The notes below the pieces were generated by a model. That model was not told the DNA's origin, searched no databases, and saw only the letters and a program-made list of their open reading frames with translations. A stretch of 64,000 bases of DNA, taken from positions 770,001-834,000 of the forward strand of contig NZ_AP025226.1 of assembly GCF_020886315.1 (NCBI RefSeq), written 5' to 3'. The translations under genes were made by a program, and so were the position numbers. Positions 18,661 to 27,747 of this stretch are shown in pieces; positions within the stretch are counted from its first letter, which is position 1, and every line of letters begins with the position of its first letter. Origin of the DNA: Saccharolobus caldissimus (lineage in GTDB: Archaea > Thermoproteota > Thermoprotei_A > Sulfolobales > Sulfolobaceae).

Positions 18661-19074
18661 TAATCAGCAATTTATTCTACTTTTATATCTAGCTTAAAAA
18701 TCTTACTGTTTTCATGCTATTATTGTGAAACATTATGTAATCTACCCCTTTTATGTAATGCTAAGGAATTGAAATTACATATTTACTGGGATTATCTCAT
18801 TAATTTTTTATAAAAATATTTGATAAATTTGATTAGCTCTGCAATAAATCTGATTATATATTATTAATAGAGATAAAATATTAAGTATAGTAGAGAGAGC
18901 ATTATTTTAGTATTTAGTTTAAATTATGTGTCAATATCACTAAACTTACTTAAACATAAGATTTGAATAATATTTTTGTAAATTCGAACCCTAATTTACG
19001 GAATATTAAGTACTAGTTCACCGGATAATATTAACCTTTACATCTTATAAATTAATTTAAAAGAGCTATGAATT
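18661..19074. other. Divergent intergenic gap, no gene seen
   Basis: AT-rich DNA between two divergent transcription units. The promoter of the hydrogenase-like operon lies at its left end. A TATA box CTTATAAATT (about 19044-19053) lies about 26-30 bases before the ATG of the right-hand gene. No open frame or RNA gene is visible. Confidence 0.5.
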
Positions 19075-19470
19075 ATGTTAGGTAAGATTGTTGTAGTATT
19101 AATAATAATTTTAATAGTAGCATTTGTTATAACCCACTTCAATTTATTTTACCATCCTCAAACTCCAGTTACGAAATCCGAAGAAAGTACTCTAGTTAAG
19201 GATATTATAACTTACCAATTCACAATATCTACCAATTCGTCTACAAAGTATACTGTTCCCATTAAGTTACCATCTTATGGTAATGTAACTGTTAAGATTT
19301 CTGGGAATAAATTTAATCTATCAATTTTAGATAATTCTTATCTAGTATACTCTGGATTAATTAATGGATACTTTGAGAGATCTTTTACGGGGAACGGTAC
19401 TCTATATCTAGTTTTCTCTTCTGAAAGTGGTGTTTACGCTAATGTAACCCTAACGGAAGTTTATTATTAA
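19075..19470 (+). CDS. Small exported protein, unknown
   Basis: The 131-residue protein has an N-terminal hydrophobic helix (VVVLIIILIVAFVITHF) and an external beta-rich, Ser/Thr/Asn-rich part with several N-glycosylation sequons. It is probably membrane-anchored and exposed outside the cell. The start is leaderless behind CTTATAAATT. No family is recognised. It is followed after 40 bases by the TatD-like gene on the same strand, but a shared role is not evident. Confidence 0.65.
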   Translation: MLGKIVVVLIIILIVAFVITHFNLFYHPQTPVTKSEESTLVKDIITYQFTISTNSSTKYTVPIKLPSYGNVTVKISGNKFNLSILDNSYLVYSGLINGYFERSFTGNGTLYLVFSSESGVYANVTLTEVYY

Positions 19471-19510
19471 GAATGAAGAATTTTTAGTTAAGGTTTTTCT
19501 TTTTTAATTT

Positions 19511-20200
19511 ATGTACAAGTATTTTGACGCTCACTGTCATTATTCGTTCTTAAGGAAGAGATATGAAGGCTATTTCATTGCAGCGGTTTCAATGGATTAT
19601 CAGTCCTCTTTAGATACTTTATCACTAAAAAGTGACAATATTTTAGTAGGAGTTGGGATTCATCCTTGGCGTGTTCACGAAGAGGATATAAATAGGGTTC
19701 TTCCTTTAATCAATAGAGCTGATTTTGTAGGAGAAGTGGGGCTGGATTATAGATTTGCTAAAGCTTCTAGAGATTTGCAAATTGCGTATTTTGAGAGACA
19801 GATAGAAGAGAGTAAGGGGAAATTGATTAACGTTCACGCATTAGATGCGTGGGAGGACGCTTTTAATATTTTAATTAAGCATAACGTTAAGAGGGCTATT
19901 TTTCACTGGTATACAGGACCATTAACGTTATTAAAGGATATAGAGGGTGCAGGGTACTTTATATCAATTAATCCTTCAGTTACATTTCAGAAAAAGCATC
20001 AAAATGTTTTAGAAAAGGCTGACTTAAGAATTCTACTTACAGAGAGTGATGGTGGCTATGAGTACAGAGGGAAATTATTAGAGCCCACTGATATTCCTGA
20101 AATCTTAATTTATATGTCTAAGGTACTCGGTTTAGATGAGGATTATTTAATAAGGATAATAAGGGATAATTACGCTAGGGCATTTTCAATTTCATTTTAA
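19511..20200 (+). CDS. TatD-family metal-dependent hydrolase
   Basis: The 229-residue protein has the ordered metal motifs of TatD amidohydrolases: FDAHCH (residues 5-10), GIHPW (49-53), GEVGLDY (about 74-80), NVHAL (about 108-112), FHWYTG (about 136-141) and TESDG (about 178-182). Family members are metal-dependent DNases/3'-5' exonucleases acting in the cytoplasm. It is slightly shorter than bacterial TatD (about 260). The ATG at 19511 directly precedes the first motif. Confidence 0.88.
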   Translation: MYKYFDAHCHYSFLRKRYEGYFIAAVSMDYQSSLDTLSLKSDNILVGVGIHPWRVHEEDINRVLPLINRADFVGEVGLDYRFAKASRDLQIAYFERQIEESKGKLINVHALDAWEDAFNILIKHNVKRAIFHWYTGPLTLLKDIEGAGYFISINPSVTFQKKHQNVLEKADLRILLTESDGGYEYRGKLLEPTDIPEILIYMSKVLGLDEDYLIRIIRDNYARAFSISF

Positions 20201-20233
20201 TATATATTAATGTGAAGTGAAACAAAATACCAT

Positions 20234-20974
20234 ATGAGTGAAGTGGCTATTGTTACTGGAGCTTCTAAAGGTATTGGTAGAGCTATTGCCAATCTTTTGA
20301 AAGAGAATAATTATATAGTTGTTTCTGTGTCTAGAACTAAAGCTGATGTTGGTGATTTAATATATGAGGCTGACGTTAGTGATAAGGGTAATGTGTTTAG
20401 GATAGTGAATGAGGTTTTAGATAAGTTTGGAAGGATCGATGTATTAGTCAATAATGCGGGTTTCGGAGTTTATGGTTCTTTTTTAGAAACAGACCTAAGC
20501 GAAGAAGAGTATATGATTAAGACGAATTTTTTAGCCCCTATTTACTTCATGAAAGCTGTTCTTCCTCATATGGTTTCCAGGAGGAAGGGGAGTATAGTTA
20601 ATATAATTTCTGAGGCTGCTTACGTTTCAAGTCCTAAATTACTGGTGTATTCGGGAACTAAGGCAGGATTAGCTAGTGTTACTAATGGTTTATGGGCTGA
20701 GATGAGGAAGTATAACGTTAAGGTTAGTGGGGTTTACCCAGGCCCAGTTAAGACTAATTTCACTTCTCATCCTTCGTTTAAGAAAGTCAGTAGTGATCCC
20801 TTTGCTAAATATGCCGTTAATCCTGAGGATGTAGCAAGGGCTGTTTTAAAGGCTATAAGAACTGGTAAAAGGGAGATCTACGTTCCTTCAAAATTAAAGT
20901 TGGATCCATATTTTCTGAAATTTGCTAACTTATTTCAAAGCATAACGTATAGGATTATAAGTAAGTATTTTTGA
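20234..20974 (+). CDS. Short-chain dehydrogenase/reductase
   Basis: A classical SDR of 246 residues: the cofactor motif TGASKGIG at 8-15, NNAG at about 75-78, the catalytic Ser in IISEAAYVSS, and YSGTKAG (YxxxK) at about 146-152. The acidic or basic residue after beta2 (SVSRTKAD) suggests NADP(H) rather than NAD(H). It converts some alcohol/ketone pair; the substrate is not predictable. It starts 33 bases after the TatD-like gene and may be co-transcribed. Confidence 0.88.
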   Translation: MSEVAIVTGASKGIGRAIANLLKENNYIVVSVSRTKADVGDLIYEADVSDKGNVFRIVNEVLDKFGRIDVLVNNAGFGVYGSFLETDLSEEEYMIKTNFLAPIYFMKAVLPHMVSRRKGSIVNIISEAAYVSSPKLLVYSGTKAGLASVTNGLWAEMRKYNVKVSGVYPGPVKTNFTSHPSFKKVSSDPFAKYAVNPEDVARAVLKAIRTGKREIYVPSKLKLDPYFLKFANLFQSITYRIISKYF

Positions 20975-21087
20975 AATTATTAATTAGTGAAATTATACTA
21001 ATAATTTTAATATATTAAACATAATTTATTCTAGTAAAATGAAAGTTAGGGAAAAATTTATAACTAGAAATATTACTATTCTTTCAT

Positions 21088-22194
21088 ATGCGGCATAGTA
21101 GAGGGTTAAGTAGGATTCAGGCAGTAATAATAGTTGTAATAATAATAGTTGCAGCTGTTTTATCTGGAATGTATTTCATAACGGTTCATCATACTCCATC
21201 GGTTACTTCAACTACCACCGTTCCTTCTAATGAGAGTGTTATAGTATACGTAGCTGGAGCATATGTCGCTATACTTAATAATTTAGCTAAACAATTTGAG
21301 AACGCTACTGGGATTCCGGTCCACGTAGTTCCGGGAGGATCCTTTGGATTAGCAGCTCAGATAGCTACGGAAACTCCGGTTCCTGCAAATGTTTTCATCC
21401 CGGTGGCATATATACAAGCTGTTGAGTTAGAGGGCTCTAGAAATCCAGGATGGGCTATAGTGTTTTTATCTGATCAAATGTCTATAGTTTACTCCAATTA
21501 CACTACTAAGGTTCCATATTGGAATCAGTTGTACTCCAATTACACTATGGCTATAAAAACTAATGAAAGTAAGTATTGGTATAATTTCTTCTATTTGCTT
21601 GCTACTAAATTTAGCTTAGGCATAGCTAACCCAAATACTGATCCTGAGGGATTATACGCTTATTTGATTTTCGAGATGGCTGGTTATCTTTATGCTAATC
21701 ACAATGCTAGTTACTTTATTGATCTACTAAAGGAGAATCCTCATGTTGAAGTTGAACCCACAACTGCAGATTATGTACCTTCCTTAAAAGCGGGTGAATT
21801 GGACTTTACTTTCTCATACGTTTCTTATGCTGTATCTCAACGTTTAGAGTACTTGCAGTTACCTCCGTGGTTAAGTTTCGGTTATTATCCTAATGAGACT
21901 AACTGGTACTCTCAGTTTGCGTACAATATAACTGTTAACGGTAAGACATTAACTATTCACGGGAATTCCGTATATCTCTTTATGACAGTCCCGTTAAATG
22001 CTTCTAATACACAAGCAGCTTATGAGTTTATTAGGTTTGTTTTGTCTCATGAAAGTGAGCTCACAATATATCACGTTACACCTATATATCCAGCATTAAT
22101 ATTTTATAATAATCCTTCAAATGTACCAGTTCCTATAATGCAGCTTATTAAAGAAGGTGTTCTAAAATATGCTGGAAACTTTTCGGAAATTTGA
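21088..22194 (+). CDS. Molybdate/tungstate-type ABC substrate-binding protein
   Basis: A 368-residue periplasmic-binding-type protein anchored by an N-terminal membrane helix (AVIIVVIIIVAAVLSGMYF) with a Ser/Thr-rich linker. The motif SLGIANPNTDPEGLYAYLIFEMAGYLY is typical of WtpA/ModA-like oxyanion receptors. It would bind molybdate, tungstate or a similar oxyanion outside the cell and deliver it to the permease encoded next, whose gene overlaps by 26 bases. TTTATAAC lies about 28 bases before the start, so the transcript is probably leaderless. Confidence 0.83.
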   Translation: MRHSRGLSRIQAVIIVVIIIVAAVLSGMYFITVHHTPSVTSTTTVPSNESVIVYVAGAYVAILNNLAKQFENATGIPVHVVPGGSFGLAAQIATETPVPANVFIPVAYIQAVELEGSRNPGWAIVFLSDQMSIVYSNYTTKVPYWNQLYSNYTMAIKTNESKYWYNFFYLLATKFSLGIANPNTDPEGLYAYLIFEMAGYLYANHNASYFIDLLKENPHVEVEPTTADYVPSLKAGELDFTFSYVSYAVSQRLEYLQLPPWLSFGYYPNETNWYSQFAYNITVNGKTLTIHGNSVYLFMTVPLNASNTQAAYEFIRFVLSHESELTIYHVTPIYPALIFYNNPSNVPVPIMQLIKEGVLKYAGNFSEI

Positions 22195-22960
22195 TAAATT
22201 AAAGGCTATTTCAGTTTTTTCATCAATTCTATTGGTTATTCCGATTTTTTATCTTCTATTTTACGGTTACGGTCCCTTCTTCGTAGCATCCTCAGCATTT
22301 AGTAGTTCTTTACTTTCTGCGATAGCTTTAACTTTCTTTTCTTCAGCTGTTTCAATTATTATAATAGTCTTCCTCTTTACTCCACTTGCCTACTATTTAG
22401 CTAGACACAAGAATCCAATAATAGAGACATTAGTTGATGTTCCTGCTTCAATTCCTCATCCTCTCGTTGGAATAGCATTAGTATTTATTGATAGTCCTAC
22501 GAATCCTTTAGGTTATTTTCTTTATTATCATGGAATAACATTTTACTATTCCTATTTAGGTTTGATCTTAGCTTTGATTATTGTATCTTCTCCTATATAT
22601 ATTAGGTCTATGCAAAATTTTTTCGAGTCTTTACCTAGATCTTACGAGATATATGCTATGAGCCTTGGAGCGTCTGAGTTAAGAGTTTTCTTTTTCGTGG
22701 TTTTACCTCAAGCAGTTAAAGGAATTGTGTCTGCAGGACTTACCTCAATAGCTAGGGCAATAAGTGAGTTTGGATCTGTGGTGATAATTGCCCCATATGT
22801 TAACGGTTGGATATTTAATGGTGATTACGTTGCCTCTGTTTATATTTACAATGAGTTCTTGACTTATTTTAATGCATCTATTAGTGCAGCTGCTTCTCTC
22901 CTACTTTTCTCCATTATATTAATTATTGCGATTAGAGTTATAAGTTACTATTTGCGTTAA
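22169..22960 (+). CDS. Molybdate/tungstate-type ABC permease
   Basis: The 263-residue protein has about six membrane helices and the EAA loop that contacts the ATPase (EIYAMSLGASELRVFFFVVLPQAVKGI, about 162-188), as in WtpB/ModB permeases. It pairs with the overlapping binding-protein gene upstream. No ATPase gene follows: the next gene is a Kelch/FN3 protein. The ATPase must be encoded elsewhere or shared. Confidence 0.83.
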   Translation: MLETFRKFDKLKAISVFSSILLVIPIFYLLFYGYGPFFVASSAFSSSLLSAIALTFFSSAVSIIIIVFLFTPLAYYLARHKNPIIETLVDVPASIPHPLVGIALVFIDSPTNPLGYFLYYHGITFYYSYLGLILALIIVSSPIYIRSMQNFFESLPRSYEIYAMSLGASELRVFFFVVLPQAVKGIVSAGLTSIARAISEFGSVVIIAPYVNGWIFNGDYVASVYIYNEFLTYFNASISAAASLLLFSIILIIAIRVISYYLR

Positions 22961-23092
22961 GTACTCTATAAAAAACTTATTGCCAATTAGCAGTATTTTT
23001 TAATACTAAATTGGAACGTGTTTCAAAGAATTCGTTACAATAATTGTCTCTGCTAAATGCTTTTAAAATTTGTTGTTATGAATAATGGTAAT

Positions 23093-25249
23093 ATGAAAAA
23101 ACGGATTGCTATTCTTATATTTCTAATAACTGTATTATTAATTCCTAGTGTAACATTTCAATCTTCGTCTACGTTTAAGGTAACTTCACAATATTTAGCC
23201 TCTATGCCTTATCCTAACTCAAACTCTGCGGTAGTTTATTATAATGGTGAAATTTACGTTATAGGAGGGACAATTAATCCCAATAAGGTTTGGATATACT
23301 CTAACGGGAGTTGGTATTCCGGTCCTAATTTACCCTTTAATATTATCTCAGCTGCAGCGATAATTTGTGATAATTCAATTTATGTAATAGGTGGTTATAA
23401 TAGTTCTGGACTCATACCTTACGTTTTAAAGTTAAATGGCAATTCGTGGGTTATTGTAAGTAACGATATGCCAGATCCAGCGTATGATGTTATGGCTTTC
23501 GCCTACAACGGGAAAATTTATGTTATAGGAGGTGAAAACACAACCAGTCCCGCTGAATTGTATTTCCCTCCTTCAAATGTAATTAGAGTATTCTATCCCA
23601 GTAACGATAGTTGGTCCATAGTAGGATATATGCCAGTTCCCGCTGTTCACGGTGCGTATATATTTAATGGTACAGATTTGATAATAGCAAGCGGGTATAT
23701 AGGGTACAGTTCATATACTAATGATATATTAATTTATAATCCTCAAACTAATCAATGGCAAATCCTCAATGGAGTTTTACCCTTTTATATACAAGGCGGA
23801 GCGATGGCTTATTATAGGGGTGTGATGTTCTTAGTAGGAGGTGTGATTTACACTGCGGGTTCTGGAGGTGTTAGTAATGCTATTTACGCATATTATAGCG
23901 GTAATTTAGAAAGAGTGGGCTATTTACCAGATGCCGTTTATGATAGTGGATATACTCAAGTTAGGAATATATTATATTTAGCTGGAGGGAAAAACAGCCA
24001 ATTTAGTCAGGTTTCAACGTTACAAGAGGTGTTCTTTAATTTTCCTCCACTCTCCCCAAAGATAACCTCTTACGTTGCTGGTAACGAGAGCGTTAGTTTA
24101 AGTTGGACTCCGGTAAGTTTAGCTTCAGGATATGAGATAGTTTATTGGAATGATATGGGGTTTAATAACTCTATTAATGTTGGAAACGTTACAAGTTATA
24201 CGATAAATGGTCTTCAAGACGGAATTCCTTATTATTTTGAGGTTATAGCGTATAATTCTATTGGTTATTCTTCTCCTTCTAACGTAATTGAGGTAATTCC
24301 AGCTTCCGTTCCTAATCCACCTATAATTACTTTGGTTAAGTACGGTAATGATAACGTAACTATTTATTGGTCTCCGCCCGAATTTACTGGAGGATATCCT
24401 ATTTTAGGTTATTATATAATTGTAAAGGAGCAAGGAAATTTGATAAAATCGTTTCTTGTTAACTCAACTAACTTAACTATAACTAATCTAGCTCCAAATG
24501 TAACATATGATATACTATTATACGCTTTAAATAAGCTTGGTAACAGTTCACCTTATGTAATTACCGTAACTCCAATAACTAAGGCTAAAATAATCGCTTT
24601 TATAAGTAAACTGCAATATGGATTTTTAGTTAATTGGTCCACAGATTTTCCTGCAAATATTACGCTAGAACTTTATTCTCAGAATGGTAGTGTAATTTTG
24701 TTAATAAATAATGTTAAAGGTAATAGTTACTTGTTTAGAGTTCCGCAAGGCAATTATACGTTAATCATAGTTGCATCCAATTCTGCCGGTATATCAAAAT
24801 ATATTACTAACATAATATATTATTTGCCTCCCTCCTCTCCTCAAGTGTCTTTAGTAGGTTTAGGGAATAATTTGTATATAGAGTGGAATAAAGTTAATAG
24901 TGCATTAGTTTATTTAGTTTATTTGAATAATAGTATAGTTTATGAAGGTCCAAGTACTTCAGTTGTAACTAATATTTCTAATGGTACATATTTGATTAAG
25001 GTCATAGCTGTGAATCCTGCTGGGGCTTCTTCACCTGCTATAGCGTTACTTCATTACTCTGGTGATTATGTTACTATTGTTCATATGAATATAATTAATA
25101 TTAGTACAGTGAAAATTGCTTCTGCTTCCTTTGGAAACGATAGTAGTCTAAGCTTAGAACAGAGTGTTACAATTATATTACTTACCATAATGATTCTATT
25201 AAGTATAGCTATAGTAACTAGAAGTAGAAATAGTGGCAATGAATGGTAA
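23093..25249 (+). CDS. Kelch-repeat and FN3 surface protein
   Basis: The protein of about 718 residues has a signal peptide (KKRIAILIFLITVLLIPSVTFQ), about five to six Kelch repeats (NGEIYVIGG, NSIYVIGGY, NGKIYVIGGE, VMFLVGG, ILYLAGGK) forming a beta-propeller, then three or four fibronectin type III-like domains (SLSWTPVSLASGYEIVYW; VTIYWSPP; IEWNKVNSALVYLVYL) and a C-terminal membrane helix. It is a cell-surface protein, likely in adhesion or glycan binding. I chose ATG 23093 because it opens the signal peptide and lies about 26 bases after TTTTAAAATT; an upstream ATG (23057) in frame is less likely. Confidence 0.8.
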   Translation: MKKRIAILIFLITVLLIPSVTFQSSSTFKVTSQYLASMPYPNSNSAVVYYNGEIYVIGGTINPNKVWIYSNGSWYSGPNLPFNIISAAAIICDNSIYVIGGYNSSGLIPYVLKLNGNSWVIVSNDMPDPAYDVMAFAYNGKIYVIGGENTTSPAELYFPPSNVIRVFYPSNDSWSIVGYMPVPAVHGAYIFNGTDLIIASGYIGYSSYTNDILIYNPQTNQWQILNGVLPFYIQGGAMAYYRGVMFLVGGVIYTAGSGGVSNAIYAYYSGNLERVGYLPDAVYDSGYTQVRNILYLAGGKNSQFSQVSTLQEVFFNFPPLSPKITSYVAGNESVSLSWTPVSLASGYEIVYWNDMGFNNSINVGNVTSYTINGLQDGIPYYFEVIAYNSIGYSSPSNVIEVIPASVPNPPIITLVKYGNDNVTIYWSPPEFTGGYPILGYYIIVKEQGNLIKSFLVNSTNLTITNLAPNVTYDILLYALNKLGNSSPYVITVTPITKAKIIAFISKLQYGFLVNWSTDFPANITLELYSQNGSVILLINNVKGNSYLFRVPQGNYTLIIVASNSAGISKYITNIIYYLPPSSPQVSLVGLGNNLYIEWNKVNSALVYLVYLNNSIVYEGPSTSVVTNISNGTYLIKVIAVNPAGASSPAIALLHYSGDYVTIVHMNIINISTVKIASASFGNDSSLSLEQSVTIILLTIMILLSIAIVTRSRNSGNEW

Positions 25250-25412
25250 ATACAATGTTAGGATCTTTATCATAGAACACTGGCGTTAATCGCAAGCCTT
25301 AATTATCACTTATTCTACTTTGGCTAGAGCATCTGGATGTGCACAAATGGGATACACTGCATCACAACTATATGGGTAAAGTTAATCTTTATTTTTTAAT
25401 CTTTTTTATTAC

Positions 25413-25697
25413 GTGAAGAGGATATTTTGGTTTTTGGCTTCTATAATCCTCCTAGGGTTAGGTATTTGGCTCAAGTTGATTGACAATCCGATTCCAGAAG
25501 AAGAATACATAATGAATGGAAAGGTTATTTCCATAATCCCTCAAAAAACTGTAACAACAATAAGCCACATTATCAATACGACTGTAACTAACAATACAAC
25601 TACTGTTGGAATTATTGTCCAACCAACAGCAATTCCCTCAAATCTAACTATTAACCCTATTTTACTTAACTCTTCATCAATATCCTTAACCGCATAA
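25413..25697 (+). CDS. Small exported protein beside IS110 element
   Basis: A 94-residue frame starting with GTG has an N-terminal membrane helix (IFWFLASIILLGLGIWLKL) and a Thr/Asn/Ile-rich tail with glycosylation sequons. It ends 32 bases before the hairpin at the left edge of the IS110-type element, so it may be complete or may have lost its C-terminus to the insertion. It belongs with the cluster of small secreted genes to the right. Confidence 0.5.
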   Translation: MKRIFWFLASIILLGLGIWLKLIDNPIPEEEYIMNGKVISIIPQKTVTTISHIINTTVTNNTTTVGIIVQPTAIPSNLTINPILLNSSSISLTA

Positions 25698-25729
25698 TTT
25701 ACCCTTAACCACCTTATATAAAACATATT

Positions 25730-25865
25730 AGTCAGATCTGTATTACACAGATCTGACTGGGGTGTAGGCCGTTGACTTCCTTGGGCTTGAAGCCCGTCGG
25801 TGAGCTTGGCCTCCTCCAATTCGGACTGGAAGTTGGGCAAAAAGCCCGAATAAGGGTGAGTATAC
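25730..25865 (+). ncRNA. Candidate IS110 bridge RNA region
   Basis: Upstream of the transposase lies a GC-rich, structured stretch. A 12-bp perfect stem with a 5-base loop (25730-25758) is followed by GGGCTTGAAGCCC (6-bp arms), an imperfect stem CCAATTCGGACTGGAAGTTGG with an internal loop, and GGGCAAAAAGCCC. IS110-group elements encode a bridge RNA with two internal loops between the left end and the transposase start; place, size and folding fit that. A TATA box about 26 bases before 25742 could drive it. Not tested. Confidence 0.5.
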
Positions 25866-26811
25866 ATGGAGGCCCCAGTCACGGGAATAGACGTATCAAA
25901 AGATAAATTAATTATGTATTTTCAAGGTAAATTCTACGAGTTTCCTAATGATAGGCAAGGTTATGAGGAGATAATTAAGATCTCGCCTAAGGGTTGCAAA
26001 GTGGGTATTGAAAGTACTGGAATTTACCACGTTAACCTAGCAAAGTACTTGATGGGAGAGTATGACGTTAGGATTATTAATCCCTTTATACTCAAGAAGT
26101 TCAAGGATTTTAGGGGTAAGAAGAGTGATAAGAATGATGCTAAAAAGCTTGCAGAAATAGTTGTAAGTATGGGTAGTGAGTTTACAACAAGTGATGCTAG
26201 GGAGTTAACTAGCCAATGGGATTTTGTTACTAGGAGTATTGCTAGGGTTAAGGTTGAGGAGGGATTTGATACTTTTGGGCTATAAGGATAGTCTGTCAAA
26301 GAGGAATTTGGAGGAGGTATTGAGGGGTGGAGATAATGTTGTTCTGGCTGAGGTTAGGTTTCTTTTAGAAGAGCTTGAGAGGCTTGAGGTTAGGAAGAGG
26401 GAGATTGAGGAGAAACTTAGAGAGTTAGTTCCCAAGGATAGTTTGATTTTCACTATTCCGGGTATTGGTAAAACCTTGGGTTGTATAATTTTGGCTAGGG
26501 TTGGTGATGTTAGGCGCTTTAGTGATAAGAGGAGGTTTGTTGCTTATTGCGGTCTCGACCCGGTTGTTGAGTCTAGTGGTAAGAGTGTTGTTTCTAAGGG
26601 TATTTCTAAGAGGGGTGATGCTGTTTTGAGGAGGGCTTTTTATTTGGCAGCTTTGACTGCCATCAAGGTTAATCCTGTTATCAAGCGTTTTTATGAGGAG
26701 CATAAGGGAAAGTTGAAGGGTAAGAAGTTGATTACTGCTTGTGCAAGGAAATTAGCTGTTATTACTTGGGCTGTGCTGTATTATAATAAACCATTTGATG
26801 CTAGCGAGTAA
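25866..26811 (+). pseudogene. IS110-family DEDD transposase, frameshifted
   Basis: The first frame (25866-26285) has the RuvC-like DEDD start (TGIDVSKDKL, GIESTGIYH, KSDKNDAKKLAE). The second frame (from about 26250 to 26811) has the C-terminal Tnp_20 part (FTIPGIGKTLGCIILARVGDVRRFSDKRRFVAYCGLDPVVESSGK..KRGDAVLRRAFYLAAL). The protein is continuous if the frame shifts near 26230-26285 (RVKVEEGFDT against LRLRRDLILLGYKDSLS), with some sequence lost or altered there. As it stands it should be inactive unless frameshifting occurs. IS110 enzymes insert circular DNA guided by a bridge RNA. Confidence 0.85.
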
Positions 26812-26845
26812 AGCAGGTTTCATCACTTGCGTAAGTAGTGTGGAC

Positions 26846-27021
26846 TATGCTCGATTTTTGATGGAAAGGTTTTTATACCGGAAGCTCCATGGTACGCTAA
26901 CTTATGGCCGTTAGCAATTGCAATAGGCTTAATCATGCTTATAATTGCAATACTAAATGAAGATAAACGAAAAAGGGTAATTAAGTTAATAATAGACTTA
27001 CTGTGGAAGTTAGTAGATTAA
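26846..27021 (+). pseudogene. Relic paralogous to the 27490-27711 membrane gene
   Basis: In one frame the DNA reads SIFDGKVFIPEAPWYANLWPLAIAIGLIMLIIAILNEDKRKRVIKLIIDLLWKLVD then stop. This matches the 73-residue protein encoded on the opposite strand at 27490-27711 (LPKVVIYCTPWYVQYAPEIALAIFLASLGISMYFSPKFRKAVIHFLWKLVD). It has no start because the IS110 element abuts its 5' side. It is an inverted, diverged second copy, identical only over its last 20 or so bases and the following promoter-like stretch. Confidence 0.7.
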
Positions 27022-27034
27022 GGCCCTTTATAAA
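27001..27034 (+). repeat. 34-bp inverted repeat, left copy
   Basis: These 34 bases are exactly repeated in inverted orientation at 27477-27510. Each copy holds the end of a gene (..CTGTGGAAGTTAGTAGATTAA, encoding LWKLVD and stop) and the promoter-like GGCCCTTTATAAA. Identity falls off immediately outside, so the perfect match suggests recent recombination or gene conversion between the arms. Confidence 0.85.
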
Positions 27035-27453
27035 GTCAAAAGGCTTAATATGGACATATATGGGGCCGATAGGGGGTAATATGCCAGTATGTTAACGTAA
27101 GCAAATGCACCGCCCGGTGAAGTTACATAAGGTGTTGTAAATGTAACGTTTAACGCGAATCCCGTATTGCCATTAGGTGAGAATGAAACGTTATTGTAAG
27201 TAAAACTCTGGTCTGGTATTATTATTAATCCACCCGTGGAAGTGTTTGATAAGTATGAGGGATTTGCCCATGGTGCATTATAAAGTGTATTTCCGTTTAG
27301 TGTTGTACTCGCTAATCCCCCGTTAACAGTTATAGTTTGAGTGTAAACTCCCGCACCGCTATTATTAGGCCCTCCTCCACCTATAAGTAAAGCTAAAGAA
27401 TTAAGTGAAAAAAGGGATAATAATATAATAAAGAATAATAGTCCCCACTTCAT
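27028..27453 (-). CDS. Small secreted protein between inverted repeats
   Basis: The 141-residue protein has a signal peptide ([24 protein letters not shown]) and a Gly/Asn/Thr-rich beta-like mature part ([22 protein letters not shown]..). It is probably exported and might be a surface or filament component; no family is recognised. Its stop codon lies inside the left 34-bp inverted repeat and its promoter (GGCCCTTTATAAA) inside the right one, so the whole gene sits in a potentially invertible segment. Confidence 0.65.
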   Translation of the reverse strand: MKWGLLFFIILLSLFSLNSLALLIGGGGPNNSGAGVYTQTITVNGGLASTTLNGNTLYNAPWANPSYLSNTSTGGLIIIPDQSFTYNNVSFSPNGNTGFALNVTFTTPYVTSPGGAFAYVNILAYYPLSAPYMSILSLLTL

Positions 27454-27476
27454 TAAGTGAGAAAAAATTATGTGAG

Positions 27477-27510
27477 TTTATAAAGGGCCTTAATCTACTA
27501 ACTTCCACAG
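27477..27510 (-). repeat. 34-bp inverted repeat, right copy
   Basis: This is the exact reverse complement of 27001-27034. On the minus strand it gives the last codons and stop of the 73-residue gene followed by AAGGCCCTTTATAAA, which serves as the TATA region for the secreted-protein gene 27028-27453. The 442 bases between the two arms (27035-27476) form a segment that could invert. Confidence 0.85.
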
Positions 27511-27711
27511 AAAGTGTATTACTGCCTTACGGAATTTGGGGCTAAAATACATTGAAATCCCTAAAGAGGCTAAAAAGATTGCTAAGGCAATTTCTGGAGC
27601 GTATTGAACATACCAAGGTGTGCAATAAATAACTACTTTTGGTAAAAAACAATTACTACCAGAACATTGAGATTGAGGTTCTTGAACAACACCAAAAGAG
27701 CAACTTGACAT
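27490..27711 (-). CDS. Small membrane protein of secreted-gene cluster
   Basis: The 73-residue protein has a Cys/Gln/Ser-rich N-terminus (SSCSFGVVQEPQSQCSGSNC) and a membrane helix (APEIALAIFLASLGISMYF), with a basic C-terminus (FRKAVIHFLWKLVD). A diverged inverted relic lies at 26846-27021. It stands between two secreted-protein genes on the same strand. Function is unknown. Confidence 0.6.
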   Translation of the reverse strand: MSSCSFGVVQEPQSQCSGSNCFLPKVVIYCTPWYVQYAPEIALAIFLASLGISMYFSPKFRKAVIHFLWKLVD

Positions 27712-27747
27712 AGTTAGAATAAAAAAGATTTTATCTTTTAAGGTTTT

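Larger units (their letters stand above)
25698..26845 (+). mobile_element. IS110-type insertion element, edges approximate
   Basis: The element consists of a GC-rich structured region (25730-25865), an IS110-family transposase with a frameshift (25866-26811) and a short right end. IS110 elements lack terminal inverted repeats, so the edges cannot be read directly. The right edge must lie before about 26846, where a gene relic homologous to 27490-27711 begins. A TATA-like CTTATATAAAAC at 25713-25724 may belong to the element or the flank. Confidence 0.7.
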
